Source: Bacteroidales bacterium
Lineage (GTDB): Bacteria > Bacteroidota > Bacteroidia > Bacteroidales > Marinilabiliaceae
Reading direction: 5' to 3'
DNA: 64,000 nucleotides
Assembly (NCBI GenBank): GCA_024401335.1
Contig: JAKSLH010000011.1
Location: forward strand, 20,424 to 84,423
Shown here in pieces: positions 1 through 7,988 of this stretch. The notes under the pieces are model-generated. The model searched no databases, was not told the DNA's origin, and saw only the letters and a list, made by a program, of their open reading frames with translations. Each line of letters begins with the position of its first letter. Position 1 is the first letter of the stretch. Position numbers and translations under genes: made by a program.

Positions 1-147
1 CCGGCTTTTACTGATGATGCCAGTGTGGTGGAGTCTATCGGATATCCAATACATTTGTCGAGCGGTAATAAGGAAAATATAAAGATAACGACGCCCGACG
101 ACTTGATATATGCCGAGGCATTACTGCCTAGAATGGAAAAGGAATAG
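1..147 (+). CDS. ispD: IspD C-terminus (partial, 5' end outside window)
   Basis: This is the last 48 codons of 2-C-methyl-D-erythritol 4-phosphate cytidylyltransferase, which joins MEP and CTP in the non-mevalonate isoprenoid pathway in the cytosol. The frame is open from base 1 and ends in TAG at 145-147. The segment TDDASVVES followed about 20 residues later by [10 protein letters not shown] is the conserved C-terminal signature of the family. The catalytic N-terminal part lies upstream of the window. A strong hairpin terminator follows directly. Confidence 0.9.
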   Translation, partial: PAFTDDASVVESIGYPIHLSSGNKENIKITTPDDLIYAEALLPRMEKE

Positions 148-156
148 CAAGAGAAT

Positions 157-190
157 AAAAAAGCGTCCGACATTCGTCGGGCGCTTTTTC
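157..190 (+). terminator. Rho-independent terminator of ispD
   Basis: A 9-bp stem (GCGTCCGAC at 163-171 with GTCGGGCGC at 176-184, one G-U pair) has a 4-nt loop. It is flanked by an A run on the left and a T run on the right, so it could serve ispD and, in reverse, the minus-strand gene that ends at 211. Confidence 0.85.
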
Positions 191-210
191 TATGTAGTTG
201 GTGAACTGAT

Positions 211-588
211 TTATTTGCCAAATAATTTGCCGAGGATGTTGAGGCCTGCACTGAGCATGCTGCTCTTGTCACCACCCATCGCACCGACAATGTCAGAAAT
301 CTGCTTGACGTTAGATGCTGCTGCTGCCTCAGTCTTGTTGTCACTGCCCTTATACTGGTTATAGAGCGACATGAGCTGCTGAGCTATAGCAAGGTAGTCG
401 ATCGACGAAGATGATGAAGAAGATGACGAAGCCTTTGTTGAAGATTGCGACGAAGATGTCATGTTCTTCACGATGCTTGTGGCGATATCTGTCAAAGCTG
501 AGTTGCTAAGTGAACCGTTTGAGTTTGATGATGACTGTGTGTTGCTCATCACCAACTTCCAGATGCTTGATAAATCTAATCCTTCCAT
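211..588 (-). CDS. Serine-rich small cytosolic protein, unknown function
   Basis: A 125-residue protein that I do not recognise. I chose the ATG at 588 because the frame upstream of it (to 633) reads like untranslated DNA. Roughly the first half is dominated by Ser, Asn and Thr and includes nine consecutive serines at residues 54-62. These are encoded by mixed TCN codons, so the run is not a simple triplet expansion. The second half looks helical (LAIAQQLMSLYNQYK) and ends in a short Gly/Leu/Lys tail. There is no signal peptide or membrane segment. The gene is monocistronic and divergent from the sigma factor gene. A low-complexity linker between two small helical segments is the only structural reading I would offer. 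Confidence 0.6.
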   Translation of the reverse strand: MEGLDLSSIWKLVMSNTQSSSNSNGSLSNSALTDIATSIVKNMTSSSQSSTKASSSSSSSSSIDYLAIAQQLMSLYNQYKGSDNKTEAAAASNVKQISDIVGAMGGDKSSMLSAGLNILGKLFGK

Positions 589-709
589 AATAATTATTGT
601 TTGTTTTAAACTATTACGCCACGAATAGAACAAAAGTTGCTAAAAAAGTTTATTTAGATGTTACAAAAATGAGATATTGGCGTTATGCCTTATGAAACGT
701 GTTTATTAG

Positions 710-1219
710 ATGGCAGAAAGATATGAATATATAACTGAAGCGTTTGACTCCGTGAGGGCTCAGGTGACGGCTATGGTTGGCCGTATGCTTAACTCTCGTG
801 ATGAGGCTTCTGATATCATACAGGAGGCTTTCTGCCGTTTATGGCCACGTCGCGAGGTGATTGGTAGTAAGTCTGAAGCCGCAGCTCTGGCAACTATTAC
901 GGCTAAGAATATCTGTATTGATCGCATTAGGAGTAACGGCCGACATTCTATGGTTTGTATCGACGAAGATAGGGATGCGGGCGAAGCTGACGCGGCTGAT
1001 AGGCTGCTTGAGGTGAGGGAGCAGTTCGATATCGTCAATGGAATAATAAATGAACGCCTTACCGAGTTGCAACGCAAGATTATGCAGATGAAGGAGTTCG
1101 AAGAGATGACGACCGATGAGATTGCTCAGCAACTGGGTATGGAAGAGGCTGCCGTGAGGATGAATATCAGTCGCGCTCGTAAAACAATTAGAGAACTATA
1201 TCAGGAGGTGAATATATGA
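710..1219 (+). CDS. ECF-type RNA polymerase sigma factor
   Basis: A 169-residue sigma-70 family factor of the extracytoplasmic function class, which directs RNA polymerase to a dedicated regulon. Region 2 spans roughly residues 9-75 and contains the core-binding motif DIIQEAFCRLW. Region 4 (about 112-165) has the helix-turn-helix segment TTDEIAQQLGMEEAAVRMNI followed by SRARKTIREL. Regions 1 and 3 are absent, as expected for the class. The stop overlaps the next start in an ATGA, so the factor and the membrane protein behind it are translationally coupled. That is the usual arrangement for an ECF factor and its anti-sigma. The inducing signal cannot be read from the sequence. Confidence 0.93.
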   Translation: MAERYEYITEAFDSVRAQVTAMVGRMLNSRDEASDIIQEAFCRLWPRREVIGSKSEAAALATITAKNICIDRIRSNGRHSMVCIDEDRDAGEADAADRLLEVREQFDIVNGIINERLTELQRKIMQMKEFEEMTTDEIAQQLGMEEAAVRMNISRARKTIRELYQEVNI

Positions 1220-1647
1220 GACTACAGAGAACAAAAAAAGAATGGATGGACTTGAGAGACCGTTACTACGAGGCGCAGACTACGCCACGCGAGGAACGGG
1301 AACTGGCAGAATATCTGTTTGAAGATGAGGAGTCGCAGACACCTGAATGGGATGCTGATAGGGCTGTCTTGTCGTATGCCTTGACTGGCAGAAGCAATGC
1401 TGTAAAGCGTCAGAAACATAGTGGCAGAAGGTCTTGGATTGCCGCCGCGGCTGTCGTCGGTGTCGCTATGGCTGGTTATGGCCTTATGACTATGAATGCC
1501 AATAGCAAATGCTGGATGACACAGGATGGTAATACTTACTATTCCGAACAGATGGCTTCCGAACAGATGGAAGAGAATCTGTTGCTTGCATTGGCTGAAT
1601 ATTCAACAGTTGAAGAGGATTTGTCGATGATACTAACAATAGAATAA
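1216..1647 (+). CDS. Single-pass membrane protein, candidate anti-sigma factor
   Basis: A 143-residue protein with a charged cytosolic N-terminal part (1-72), one membrane helix at about 73-93 (WIAAAAVVGVAMAGYG) and a 50-residue periplasmic tail rich in Glu and Met. It shares an ATGA overlap with the ECF sigma gene. Topology and position fit an anti-sigma factor that holds the sigma factor at the inner membrane. I see no zinc-binding HxxxCxxC motif and no FecR-type periplasmic domain, so it is not one of the standard families. The anti-sigma role is inferred from context. Confidence 0.6.
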   Translation: MRLQRTKKEWMDLRDRYYEAQTTPREERELAEYLFEDEESQTPEWDADRAVLSYALTGRSNAVKRQKHSGRRSWIAAAAVVGVAMAGYGLMTMNANSKCWMTQDGNTYYSEQMASEQMEENLLLALAEYSTVEEDLSMILTIE

Positions 1648-1649
1648 CT

Positions 1650-2090
1650 ATGAGAGCAATAATGATGATAGCCTTGGCGCTAATGATGTCTGTGGCGTCG
1701 AGAGCGCAAGATAATCTTGCGACGGAACGTATATTCAGAAATATTGGCAATATATGCTCACAGAACGACCAGGTCTTTATGTCTGGCAAGAGTGTCGAAC
1801 AGTATGGCCTCACGTTGTTCAAGAGTGTTCTGACAAAAAACTCTGTGTCGGCTGTCGGACTGATGCGTAATGCTGCCATTGAAGATGGTAAGATTGCTGT
1901 TAATCAGAAGACTATTGTTCGCGACGGTGAGACTGTGGCCTGTTACTATCAGCTTCCGCCTGCTGATGGGTCCGATGATAACAGGTTTGTGTTATATAGG
2001 CAGATGGATGAGAGAACGGCCATGCTGATATATATGGAAGGTGAAACAACATTAGATAATATAGTAAACATTAAACTTAACAAGAGATAG
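1650..2090 (+). CDS. Small exported protein of the sigma operon
   Basis: A 146-residue protein with a signal peptide ending near residue 19 (VASRAQ) and no lipobox, so it is probably periplasmic. The mature part is a compact alpha/beta sequence with no motif I can assign. Its size and its position behind an ECF sigma factor recall the DUF4252 and related small secreted proteins of Bacteroidales, but I cannot confirm membership. It starts 2 bp after the membrane protein gene and is followed 1 bp later by the next gene, so the four genes form one transcription unit. Confidence 0.65.
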   Translation: MRAIMMIALALMMSVASRAQDNLATERIFRNIGNICSQNDQVFMSGKSVEQYGLTLFKSVLTKNSVSAVGLMRNAAIEDGKIAVNQKTIVRDGETVACYYQLPPADGSDDNRFVLYRQMDERTAMLIYMEGETTLDNIVNIKLNKR

Positions 2091-2091
2091 T

Positions 2092-2943
2092 ATGAAAAAG
2101 ATTGTATTGACCATGGCAATGATGGTAGCGACATCAGTATATGCAGAAGTGATGCCCGATACGACAATAGTGCATAATGGACACTCGGTGACAATAACAG
2201 ATGGGTCACTCAACATATCATCTACTGAGTCAAGGACTAATACCTACGAGACACAGTACTACGAATGGACAATTAGTGAATCGTTCAACTTGCCACTGCT
2301 CGACATGATGACTGGTAAGAAGAAAAAGAATATGGCTAATAAACCACACTTCGAGTCTAAGATAACTGGTTTTTATGTCGGCTTCAACAAGGCTATAGAT
2401 TCTCCAAGTGATATGTTCGATAACGATATGGGTCGTTCTATTGAACTGGGCTTTACATTTGTTGAGGAATCAAAGGTTATAAGTGAGAATGTGGCATTTA
2501 CTGCTGGCTTTGGTCTGAACTGGAGAAACTTCAAGCTGACAGATGACAACTGGATGCATAAGTGCGGAGGTTATGTGGAGATGTCTGAGATACCTGCCAA
2601 ATGGGAGTTGGAATACTCAAAGCTTAGGGTGTTTGGCTTTAGCCTTCCTATGGTTGTTGAACTGCAGCAGAAGCACGGACGTGGCTTCCATGGCTATGTC
2701 GGTGCAGCGGCCGACTTCCGATTGGCAAAGCGTGTCGTAAATGTCTATTATGATGACCAGGATGTTCATCACAAGAATACTCGAAAACATGTGAGGACAT
2801 TGCCTGTCGGCTGTGATGTCGTTGCACAGGTTGGCTACAGAGATCTCGCCGTATATGCGAAATACAGCCCTGTTCGACTCTTTGAAGAAGGACGTGGCCC
2901 AATAGACAAGGCACTCACAGTTGGCCTCAAATGGTGCTGGTAA
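2092..2943 (+). CDS. Exported protein, probable small outer-membrane beta-barrel
   Basis: A 283-residue protein with a signal peptide cleaved near residue 18 (VYAE). The mature protein alternates polar and aromatic residues in short strands (FYVGFNKAI, IELGFTFV, AFTAGFGLNWRNF, GYVGAAADFRL) and ends GLKWCW. That pattern, including the aromatic C-terminal residue, is typical of outer-membrane barrels inserted by BamA. It is the last gene of the sigma operon and is followed by a strong terminator. Barrel identity is inferred from the pattern. It could be the envelope target that the sigma system monitors or adjusts. Confidence 0.6.
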   Translation: MKKIVLTMAMMVATSVYAEVMPDTTIVHNGHSVTITDGSLNISSTESRTNTYETQYYEWTISESFNLPLLDMMTGKKKKNMANKPHFESKITGFYVGFNKAIDSPSDMFDNDMGRSIELGFTFVEESKVISENVAFTAGFGLNWRNFKLTDDNWMHKCGGYVEMSEIPAKWELEYSKLRVFGFSLPMVVELQQKHGRGFHGYVGAAADFRLAKRVVNVYYDDQDVHHKNTRKHVRTLPVGCDVVAQVGYRDLAVYAKYSPVRLFEEGRGPIDKALTVGLKWCW

Positions 2944-2964
2944 GGTGATATATCATTAATACCT

Positions 2965-3006
2965 CAGACGGCTGCCGGACACTAGTCTGACAGCCGTCTA
3001 TGTTTT
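2965..3006 (+). terminator. Terminator hairpin, copy 1 of a repeated element
   Basis: Nine outer base pairs (2966-2974 with 2991-2999), one C/A mismatch, five inner base pairs (CGGAC at 2976-2980 with GTCTG at 2985-2989, one G-U) and the loop ACTA precede a T-rich tract. Nearly the same sequence recurs at 11145-11180. Confidence 0.85.
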
Positions 3007-3015
3007 TTATGGCTT

Positions 3016-4575
3016 TTATGCCTCTTCCACCACATACTCGTCGATGCCGCGGAGCTGGTGACTGAAGTTGACACCTATGCAGACTATCTTCTTGCCGCTT
3101 GATTTGAACGGATCGGCATAATGCTTTTCTTTTATCTGATCGAGGGCTTCCCGGGCAGATTTCTCGTATTTGAACTCCCAGATATAGACATAGTCGGGCG
3201 TTTCCATCGTCATATCTATACGGCCCTCACTGGTATGATATTCGGCACGAGTGTATACGCCACAAAGGGTGCTGACGATGAACATCACATTCTGGTAGTG
3301 GTTCTCAAGGTCGCGGACAAGTTCGTATGGAGTGATTGAGAAGAGGCTCTTGAGACGATTCATGAAGCCGTCGATATTGCCAGACTCCAAATCCCGAATG
3401 AAATTTTGGATGTTAAATCCAGTGTCGCCTTTTGACACAGACGTGTAATATGGCATCAAGTATCTGACAAAACCTTCTCGTACCTCCTCATTAGGAAAAC
3501 CGAGCTTATATAAACCGAACCTTTTTTCGTAACCCTTTATTGTCAGGTAGCCACTTTGGAATATCACAGGGATAGGATCCTTTGAGGTCGAGTCTATAGA
3601 GTTGAGTACATCTGCATCAACTTCCTTGTTGGCCATCTCCTCGAGGTTGTAGTTATGATTCTTGAGCAGTTCAACGAGATATGATGGTGTGCCAGTCTCG
3701 AACCAGTAGCTGCCGAATTTATTCTTACTAAGACAGTTCAAGACACTAAATGGATTGTACATGCCTAGAGCTTCTTCTGTAAAATGGTAACCATCGTAAC
3801 GTCGCTTGAGTTCGGCATACGCCTCATCCTTGGTCATCCTTTGTTTTTCGGCAAGGACAGCTACATAGTCGTCAAAACAGTCATGCAACTCCTCTTCGCT
3901 AATACCGCAGATGTCAGAATACATTTCATCAAGCGAGATGTCGTTGAGATTATTCAAGTCGCTGAACACACTCACCTTGCCAAACTTCGTCACGCCAGTG
4001 AGGAGAGCAAATTTGATGCATCCATCCATGCTCTTCAAAGCACCATAGAAGCCTTTTAGTGTTGCACGATATTCTTCCTGAAGCTCTGCATTGCCTATAG
4101 CCTGAAGCATAGGCTTGTCGTATTCATCTACAAGGATAACCACGCGCTGACCCGTCTTCTCGTAAGCACGACGGATGACACCTTCAAAACGTGTACCTAA
4201 TGATCGCTCAGCCTCATGGCTTCCATAGAGCGTTTCCCATTGAACCAATGCAAGATTTAACTTGTTGGAAAGGTCATCACTATGGTCATACTTTTCGGTG
4301 TTCAAGTCAAGATGCAACACGGGATGTTCAGTCCACTTCTGCTCAAGTTTTTCTATAGCCAAGCCTTTGAACAACTCCTTTTTGCCAAGGAAATATGCCT
4401 TAAGAGTCGATAGAAGCATGCTCTTGCCGAAACGACGAGGACGCGACAGGAAGTAATAGCGGCCGGTATTAGCCATCTTATACATAATGGCTGTCTTGTC
4501 GACGTATAGATAGCCGTCATTAATCAGACTCTCGAAGTCCTGTATTCCAATTGGCAAATTCTTGAGTTGCTCCAT
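3016..4575 (-). CDS. AAA-ATPase-like / PD-(D/E)XK nuclease family protein
   Basis: A 519-residue protein of the widespread Bacteroidales family that joins an N-terminal AAA-ATPase-like domain to a C-terminal PD-(D/E)XK nuclease-like domain (DUF1703 type). The phosphate-binding loop is RPRRFGKSMLL (about 45-55), an unusual Walker A lacking the classical GxxxxGK spacing. Walker B is VILVDEYDKPM (about 146-156). Near the C-terminus, a GRID segment (D about 454) and EFK (about 467-469) supply the nuclease core residues. I chose the ATG at 4575 because MEQLKNLPIGIQDF is the usual family start. An extra ATG at 4602 is possible. Cellular role is unknown. The copies that fill Bacteroides genomes are often regarded as mobile or defence-related, which is inference here. 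Confidence 0.85.
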   Translation of the reverse strand: MEQLKNLPIGIQDFESLINDGYLYVDKTAIMYKMANTGRYYFLSRPRRFGKSMLLSTLKAYFLGKKELFKGLAIEKLEQKWTEHPVLHLDLNTEKYDHSDDLSNKLNLALVQWETLYGSHEAERSLGTRFEGVIRRAYEKTGQRVVILVDEYDKPMLQAIGNAELQEEYRATLKGFYGALKSMDGCIKFALLTGVTKFGKVSVFSDLNNLNDISLDEMYSDICGISEEELHDCFDDYVAVLAEKQRMTKDEAYAELKRRYDGYHFTEEALGMYNPFSVLNCLSKNKFGSYWFETGTPSYLVELLKNHNYNLEEMANKEVDADVLNSIDSTSKDPIPVIFQSGYLTIKGYEKRFGLYKLGFPNEEVREGFVRYLMPYYTSVSKGDTGFNIQNFIRDLESGNIDGFMNRLKSLFSITPYELVRDLENHYQNVMFIVSTLCGVYTRAEYHTSEGRIDMTMETPDYVYIWEFKYEKSAREALDQIKEKHYADPFKSSGKKIVCIGVNFSHQLRGIDEYVVEEA

Positions 4576-5042
4576 GATGCGATGTATTTTATACAAACAC
4601 AAAAGTATACTTTTGAAGGAGATTATGCAAGGATTGGGCTGATTTCACTGGCCCGGCCTTTCCAAAGTGCTTTAGGAGGTGGATGGTTGGACCTAAATAC
4701 AATATCCTATGTGTTAACTATTGTAAACATGTGTCCGCACAGTATATGCTGTTATTGTTCTCGTGTCTCACGAGGTTTAATATTGGATGTTTTTAATTTA
4801 AAAGACTTTGTATTCCAAAACTCAGAATCTAAGTGTGAATATTATCGAGGAAACATGAATAAAGTCATTGTTAAAAATGGATAATAATGGTGTGTTATGA
4901 CGATTTGCTGTGACATTTGTCCCATTTATATTATACCTTTGCAATGACAAAAAGTATGAGCATCATCATGTGAGTTGATGCATATTCCATATCTATTCAT
5001 GAAAAAACAGGCAATAGTGCTTGCTAATTTTATTATAAAACT
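4576..5042. other. 467-bp intergenic region, no supported gene
   Basis: This AT-rich stretch separates two divergent genes. An open frame at 4567-4884 on the plus strand has no family-like sequence, and its first bases overlap the ATPase gene. The only signal I trust is a TACCTTTGC element at 4934-4942. The composition already resembles the AT-rich locus that follows. Confidence 0.5.
4934..4941 (+). promoter_or_regulatory. Bacteroidota -7 element upstream of the AT-rich lipoprotein locus
   Basis: TACCTTTG matches the TAnnTTTG element read by the Bacteroidota primary sigma factor. The nearest upstream TTTG boxes (4916-4919 and 4904-4907) give spacings of 14 and 26, away from the usual 19-21, so only the -7 part is convincing. 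It would give a leader of roughly 95 nt for the gene at 5043. Confidence 0.45.
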
Positions 5043-6011
5043 ATGAAAATTAATTATTTTGCGAAGGCGCGCATTTTATTTAGCGCTTCAGTTGTTTGTG
5101 CATTGTTATCATGTTCAAACGAAACCGATGAAATCGGTGTTATGGCTAATGAGGCAGATCAGTACTCGGCCGAGATCCTTGAAAAAATCGCATATGGTTG
5201 CGATAGTTACCTTTATGATGAAGACGTAGACGAGAAGATTGAAACTTCGGCTTCAGATGAGTACATGGCTTTGATTACTGAGAGGTTGTCAAATATAAGA
5301 GCGAATAAAAGTTTTGCTAATTATTCTACTGATGCATATGTTGGTGTTATTAAAACAGATAAGAAGTTAGGATGTGGTAAGTATGATGAAATTGAAATTA
5401 GATATGATTGTGAAAATGGACACAGTAATAATACACATAGCTCAGGTTATAAGGGGTTGTGGGATGTGAGGCAAAATATCACAATGCGTTTTTGTTTGGT
5501 ACATAATGGTTGTTTTGGTAATACGTATAATTCATATGGTGTAATTAATTTTTATAAAAATGAAAAAAGTCCTAATTGGGAGCCTCGTTCTAATGTTTCT
5601 ATGTTGGAAGTTCATATGGATGCGGAAGACCATCATGATGAAAGGACAGTTATGAAGTACATTGATAAACAAAAAAATACGATTGAAGAGAAAAAAGATT
5701 TTGGAACAGTTCATATTGATAAAAATGGTAATCTAAACTTTGAACTTATTGTTTATTTAGGTGATGGAAGTCATTATGGTAGTTTCCCTGATTTAGGCTT
5801 TGAATATGGAGTATTCGGCACTATTTTTAATGAATTTGAAAAAGATTACGGTGATTATTATGGACATGTACATAGTGATGATGAAGATAATAACAATGCA
5901 AATACTATTTGTATAAAAGGGGGCAAATCAATAAAAAATTTGACGCCATCTTATGAAGGGGTGATACATATGGGAAGAAATACAGACTTTTATTTAACGA
6001 AGGTAATGTAG
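5043..6011 (+). CDS. AT-rich hypothetical lipoprotein
   Basis: A 322-residue lipoprotein with lipobox ALLSC (lipidated Cys24) followed by SNETDE, a surface-export-like acidic start. The mature protein is rich in Asp, Glu, Asn, Tyr and Gly, with His/Asp clusters such as AEDHHDER and GHVHSDDED that could bind metal. I do not recognise a family. The gene is clearly more AT-rich than the genes on either side of the locus and uses AT-ending codons heavily, which suggests recent acquisition or weak expression. A 218-bp gap with no evident terminator separates it from the next gene, so it may have its own transcript. Envelope location is well supported and function is unknown. Confidence 0.65.
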   Translation: MKINYFAKARILFSASVVCALLSCSNETDEIGVMANEADQYSAEILEKIAYGCDSYLYDEDVDEKIETSASDEYMALITERLSNIRANKSFANYSTDAYVGVIKTDKKLGCGKYDEIEIRYDCENGHSNNTHSSGYKGLWDVRQNITMRFCLVHNGCFGNTYNSYGVINFYKNEKSPNWEPRSNVSMLEVHMDAEDHHDERTVMKYIDKQKNTIEEKKDFGTVHIDKNGNLNFELIVYLGDGSHYGSFPDLGFEYGVFGTIFNEFEKDYGDYYGHVHSDDEDNNNANTICIKGGKSIKNLTPSYEGVIHMGRNTDFYLTKVM

Positions 6012-6229
6012 TTACATGTTCTTCTAATGGAATTATTAAGGCAATCATATAGGATTTGAAACAATGTCAATCGTGCAATTGTGTAGCTACGAAAACTTGA
6101 AAATATTTGTAGTTAGACAGAGGTTAATAATCAAAACTATTAGAATGCAACTTGTTGAAGGCGTGGAACAAGTCCTATATGAATGCCATTGTTTATAAGC
6201 ATGTTTTAATAGTGTATCCTTTTTGAATA

Positions 6230-7135
6230 ATGAAATATATTAGAATAATATCGTTAAAGGTCGTATTGGCGTGTTATTGTTTGCTGTCCTGTTCTCAATA
6301 TAAAAATAATACTTCAATAGCGATAATAGGTGATGAGCCAATTTATGATAATGTCATTAATCATCCTATAGTTGAAAATGCTATATATGATGAGTTGTGT
6401 AGAATATATGACATACGTTTAGAGGCGACTCGTGAGTACGTAGGGTTGATGTTGTTAAAAAAGTCGGCAGAAGAAAACTTTATATCTATTGATTCTTTAT
6501 TGGCTTCGTATTGCCAATCTAATGCATCATTGCAACTTGATGAAGAGGGTTTAAGAAAACGTTTGATAGATAGCCTATTTATTTGTTATGATACTAGGAT
6601 TATACTAAAAGAGCCCATAGCCCCTATTGTTAAAATTGAAAACGCTTTGATACATGAGAAGGGGTGTCTTGAATCAAAAATAATTGTCACAGAGATATCT
6701 GACTTTGATTGTGGTTTATGTTCATATATGCACAAGGAATACAGCGAATTGCTTGACAGGTATGGTGACCGTGTTAAATTTTTGCATTCTACATTTTCTT
6801 CTGGAGTGTCTCCGTCTTCTAGAGCTGCCTATGCTGCTGGCTTACAAGATAGATACTGGGAGATGGCTGATTCCTTATTTGCGATGCCTGTTGCTGCAGA
6901 TTCAAGTGCAGTAATGGGTGTAGCAATGGTTATGGGACTCGATATGGATCAGTTTATCTATGATTATACATCTGCAGAGAACTATGAATTGTTGATGAAA
7001 AACAATGCATATCTCTCAAGCTGTGGAGTTAAACGAACTCCTACGATACTTATTAATGGTCATCCTTTGCGAAAACCTGATGATATTGATTTTGTTGATA
7101 GTCAAATTAATAGAGCGCTAGATGAGACTAATTAG
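6230..7135 (+). CDS. DsbA-like thioredoxin-fold lipoprotein (CGLC active site)
   Basis: A 301-residue lipoprotein: lipobox LLSC with Cys21, a helical region of about 120 residues, then a thioredoxin-fold domain of the DsbA / Thioredoxin_4 type from about residue 150. The dithiol motif CGLC sits at 161-164 after TEISDFD. The cis-proline loop is GVKRTPTILING with Pro271, and a further Cys lies just before it at 265. The N-terminal part resembles the helical region found in peptidyl-prolyl isomerase or oxidoreductase fusions, but I cannot assign it. Its start codon region is AT-rich like its neighbour. It overlaps the downstream DUF4249 gene by 14 bp, tying it to the TonB receptor. A role in disulfide handling of the partner surface proteins is inference. 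Confidence 0.78.
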   Translation: MKYIRIISLKVVLACYCLLSCSQYKNNTSIAIIGDEPIYDNVINHPIVENAIYDELCRIYDIRLEATREYVGLMLLKKSAEENFISIDSLLASYCQSNASLQLDEEGLRKRLIDSLFICYDTRIILKEPIAPIVKIENALIHEKGCLESKIIVTEISDFDCGLCSYMHKEYSELLDRYGDRVKFLHSTFSSGVSPSSRAAYAAGLQDRYWEMADSLFAMPVAADSSAVMGVAMVMGLDMDQFIYDYTSAENYELLMKNNAYLSSCGVKRTPTILINGHPLRKPDDIDFVDSQINRALDETN

Positions 7136-7988
7136 ATTATTCCTTATAATAATATCTTGTTGCGTTACAAGTTGCGTTGAGCCGATAGATATAAAAATCG
7201 AAGGAGTTTCTGAGCTACTTGCTATTGATGCAATGGTTACTGATTATGATAGTGTGCAGACCGTATATATTCGACGTGAATGTGAATCGCTTGAATATGA
7301 TGAGAAATATCCTCCATTTGAAAATGCAAGTGTTTATATCAAAGATGATAACGGATGGGGTGCTTTTTTTGAGGATCAAGGCGATGGCCGTGTGTTTAAA
7401 CTGAGTGGCCATCAGTTTGAACCGGGACGAACATATACTATATCAATCAATGTAGATAACAAACTATTTGAGGCTACGGAGAAGATGGTTCCGCTTCCAG
7501 TTGTGGAGGGTGTGAAATTTTATCCTTCGATTTCCAAAGATGGTGAAGAAAATTGGAATCCAATATTATATTTCAAAGATAACCAGCCAGAAGTAGACAA
7601 CTATTATTTGTTTGCGCAAAGTTTAGAGTGGATTAGAAATGGCTCTCAGAATAGGTATGTCCCTATTCAAATCCTCAGTGACGTTGGTTTGCGTGGTGAT
7701 ATGGATGGTGTAGATATAGAATTAGGTATGGGTGCAGAATGGCAAATGAGTTCTGATCTATATTTTGGTGAAAGATATAGCTACAATTTTCTCACTATCA
7801 GCAAATCTAATTATGATTACTTTGCTGTGATGCAAAGTCATATAGAGAATGATGGAGGGGTCTACAAGCCTACGCCTACATCTCCTGCAACCAATTTCAG
7901 CGGTAAGAATGTACAAGGTCAATTTATTGCTGCTTCAAGAAAGGTTCTAAGTGGACGTGTATCTGTAAATAATATTGTTGAGAGATGA
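7122..7988 (+). CDS. DUF4249 family lipoprotein
   Basis: A 288-residue lipoprotein with lipobox VTSC (Cys18). The opening CVEPIDIKIEG and the early strand LLAIDAMVTD, followed by a beta-sandwich containing FEPGRTYTISI, fit the DUF4249 family. In Bacteroidota this family is encoded next to TonB-dependent receptors and behaves as a companion surface lipoprotein, much as SusD does for SusC. Here it overlaps the receptor start in an ATGA, so the two are translationally coupled. Ligand is unknown. A second, divergent member lies at 35238-36050. Confidence 0.82.
   Translation: MRLIRLFLIIISCCVTSCVEPIDIKIEGVSELLAIDAMVTDYDSVQTVYIRRECESLEYDEKYPPFENASVYIKDDNGWGAFFEDQGDGRVFKLSGHQFEPGRTYTISINVDNKLFEATEKMVPLPVVEGVKFYPSISKDGEENWNPILYFKDNQPEVDNYYLFAQSLEWIRNGSQNRYVPIQILSDVGLRGDMDGVDIELGMGAEWQMSSDLYFGERYSYNFLTISKSNYDYFAVMQSHIENDGGVYKPTPTSPATNFSGKNVQGQFIAASRKVLSGRVSVNNIVER

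Noticed and set aside
710-2943. FecIR-type iron sigma system
   Set aside because: There is no FecR domain in the membrane protein and no TonB receptor with an N-terminal signalling extension directly downstream.
4567-4884. Plus-strand open frame of 105 codons overlapping the start of the ATPase gene
   Set aside because: The translation shows no domain, signal peptide or compositional bias of a protein, and it lies in AT-rich intergenic DNA across a divergent promoter region.
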